Source: Hyphomicrobiales bacterium (GTDB taxonomy: Bacteria > Pseudomonadota > Alphaproteobacteria > Rhizobiales > Beijerinckiaceae). Taken from it: a stretch of 6,935 nucleotides of DNA. The position numbers and the translations under genes are program-made. The notes beneath the pieces are model-generated. The model was not told where the DNA came from. It worked only from the letters and a program-made list of their open reading frames with translations, and did not search any database. Shown one piece after another: positions 6,470 to 6,935 of the stretch. The stretch lies in the NCBI GenBank assembly GCA_025363375.1, contig JANYDZ010000640.1, forward strand, positions 1 to 6,935, written 5' to 3'. Each line of letters starts with the position of its first letter. The first letter of the stretch is position 1.

Positions 6470-6935
6470 TGGCCAGCCGCGCTTTGATGTCCGGAATCAG
6501 CTTCGACACGTTGGCGCCTTCCAGCACCGATTTCGCGTTCGCGTCGATGGCGGCCACAGCTTTGATGTAGCTCGCGATTTCCGCCGGGTCGCGCACCGCC
6601 TGGGGATAATCGCTCGCGAAAACACATTGCGACAGCGGCACTTCCGACAGGCCGTGACGCACCCATTGCGCGCCCCATGTGCCGGAGGGATCGGGGCCGG
6701 CCCATCCCGCGAAATCATAATACAGCCGCTCGTTGATGTAATGATCGAGAGTCTTTTTCGGCAGCCGGTTGTGGCGTGGAATGTCCTGGGTGCCCCACAC
6801 CGGGCGTTGTGTGAAACCCTTGACGCGCGTCATGTAACGGCCGATGCCGCCGGAAAAATGCGAGAATTGCACCTTCAAATGGGGGATGTCGTCCAGCACG
6901 CCGCACATGATGAGCCGCAACGTCGCGGTCATCAG
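6456..6935 (-). CDS. amidohydrolase-2 family metal-dependent hydrolase/decarboxylase (partial, N-terminus outside window)
   Basis: The frame enters at the right edge and ends at the TGA at 6458-6456, giving 159 residues of the C-terminal half. The M near the edge (6932) is internal to an ongoing domain and is not the start. Hallmarks of the amidohydrolase-2/ACMSD-like TIM barrel are GVLDDIPHLKVQFSHFSGG (fragment residues 12-30; H26 matches the conserved HxGG histidine), the NERLYYDFAGW strand, and VFASDYPQAV, whose Asp (fragment residue 109) matches the late metal/catalytic aspartate of the family. A typical C-terminal helix ending in KARLARRKA follows. Relatives hydrolyse amides, lactones or esters, or decarboxylate aromatic acids (ACMSD, 2,3-dihydroxybenzoate decarboxylase). 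The N-terminal HxH metal motif is outside the window. The gene faces the monooxygenase and ends 3 bp from it, so it is not in the same operon but plausibly serves the same pathway. Confidence 0.88.
   Translation of the reverse strand: MMTATLRLIMCGVLDDIPHLKVQFSHFSGGIGRYMTRVKGFTQRPVWGTQDIPRHNRLPKKTLDHYINERLYYDFAGWAGPDPSGTWGAQWVRHGLSEVPLSQCVFASDYPQAVRDPAEIASYIKAVAAIDANAKSVLEGANVSKLIPDIKARLARRKA

Noticed and set aside
6930..6932. ATG at 6932 as the true start of the amidohydrolase
   Set aside because: The following residues are mid-domain barrel sequence and the frame is open to the window edge, so the gene simply continues outside.

Overview
The window is GC-rich, densely packed bacterial DNA. 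Its codon use (heavy GCG, CGC and CTC), its ATGA-type gene junctions and the protein families present suggest an alphaproteobacterium, probably of the Hyphomicrobiales (Rhizobiales). That placement is inferred from style, not from a marker gene. Almost every base is coding. There is no rRNA, tRNA, CRISPR array, insertion sequence or transcriptional regulator in the window.

Layout. Two transcription units diverge from a 145-bp intergenic region (1650-1794). Leftward lie a Tat-exported solute-binding protein of the SsuA/TauA/THI5-like family (654-1649) and, 10 bp behind it, the first 214 codons of a 2-oxoglutarate/Fe(II) dioxygenase of the isopenicillin-N-synthase type, cut by the window edge (1-643). 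Rightward lie an SsuB/TauB-type ATPase (1795-2610), two different SsuC/TauC-type permeases (2585-3415 and 3412-4218), a stand-alone MetE-C-domain-like protein (4234-5298) and a RutA/SfnG-like flavin-dependent monooxygenase of the luciferase-like (LLM) superfamily (5316-6452). Overlapping or near-abutting genes indicate one operon. A convergent amidohydrolase-2 family gene (6456-6935, only its C-terminal part in the window) ends 3 bp after the monooxygenase.

How it may work together (inference). The transporter is complete: one binding protein, one ATPase and a probable permease heterodimer. It is genetically tied to two oxygenases of different chemistry, one flavin and O2, the other Fe(II) and 2-oxoglutarate. 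A putative zinc-dependent methyl/alkyl-transferase-like protein and a metal-dependent hydrolase or decarboxylase complete the set. This resembles the logic of ssu/tau sulfonate scavenging and of the rut pyrimidine pathway (import, then O2-dependent cleavage), but the enzyme set matches neither. The best reading is an uncharacterised uptake-and-catabolism locus for a small organic compound, possibly an S-, N- or O-methylated or heterocyclic one. The substrate cannot be determined from the sequence.
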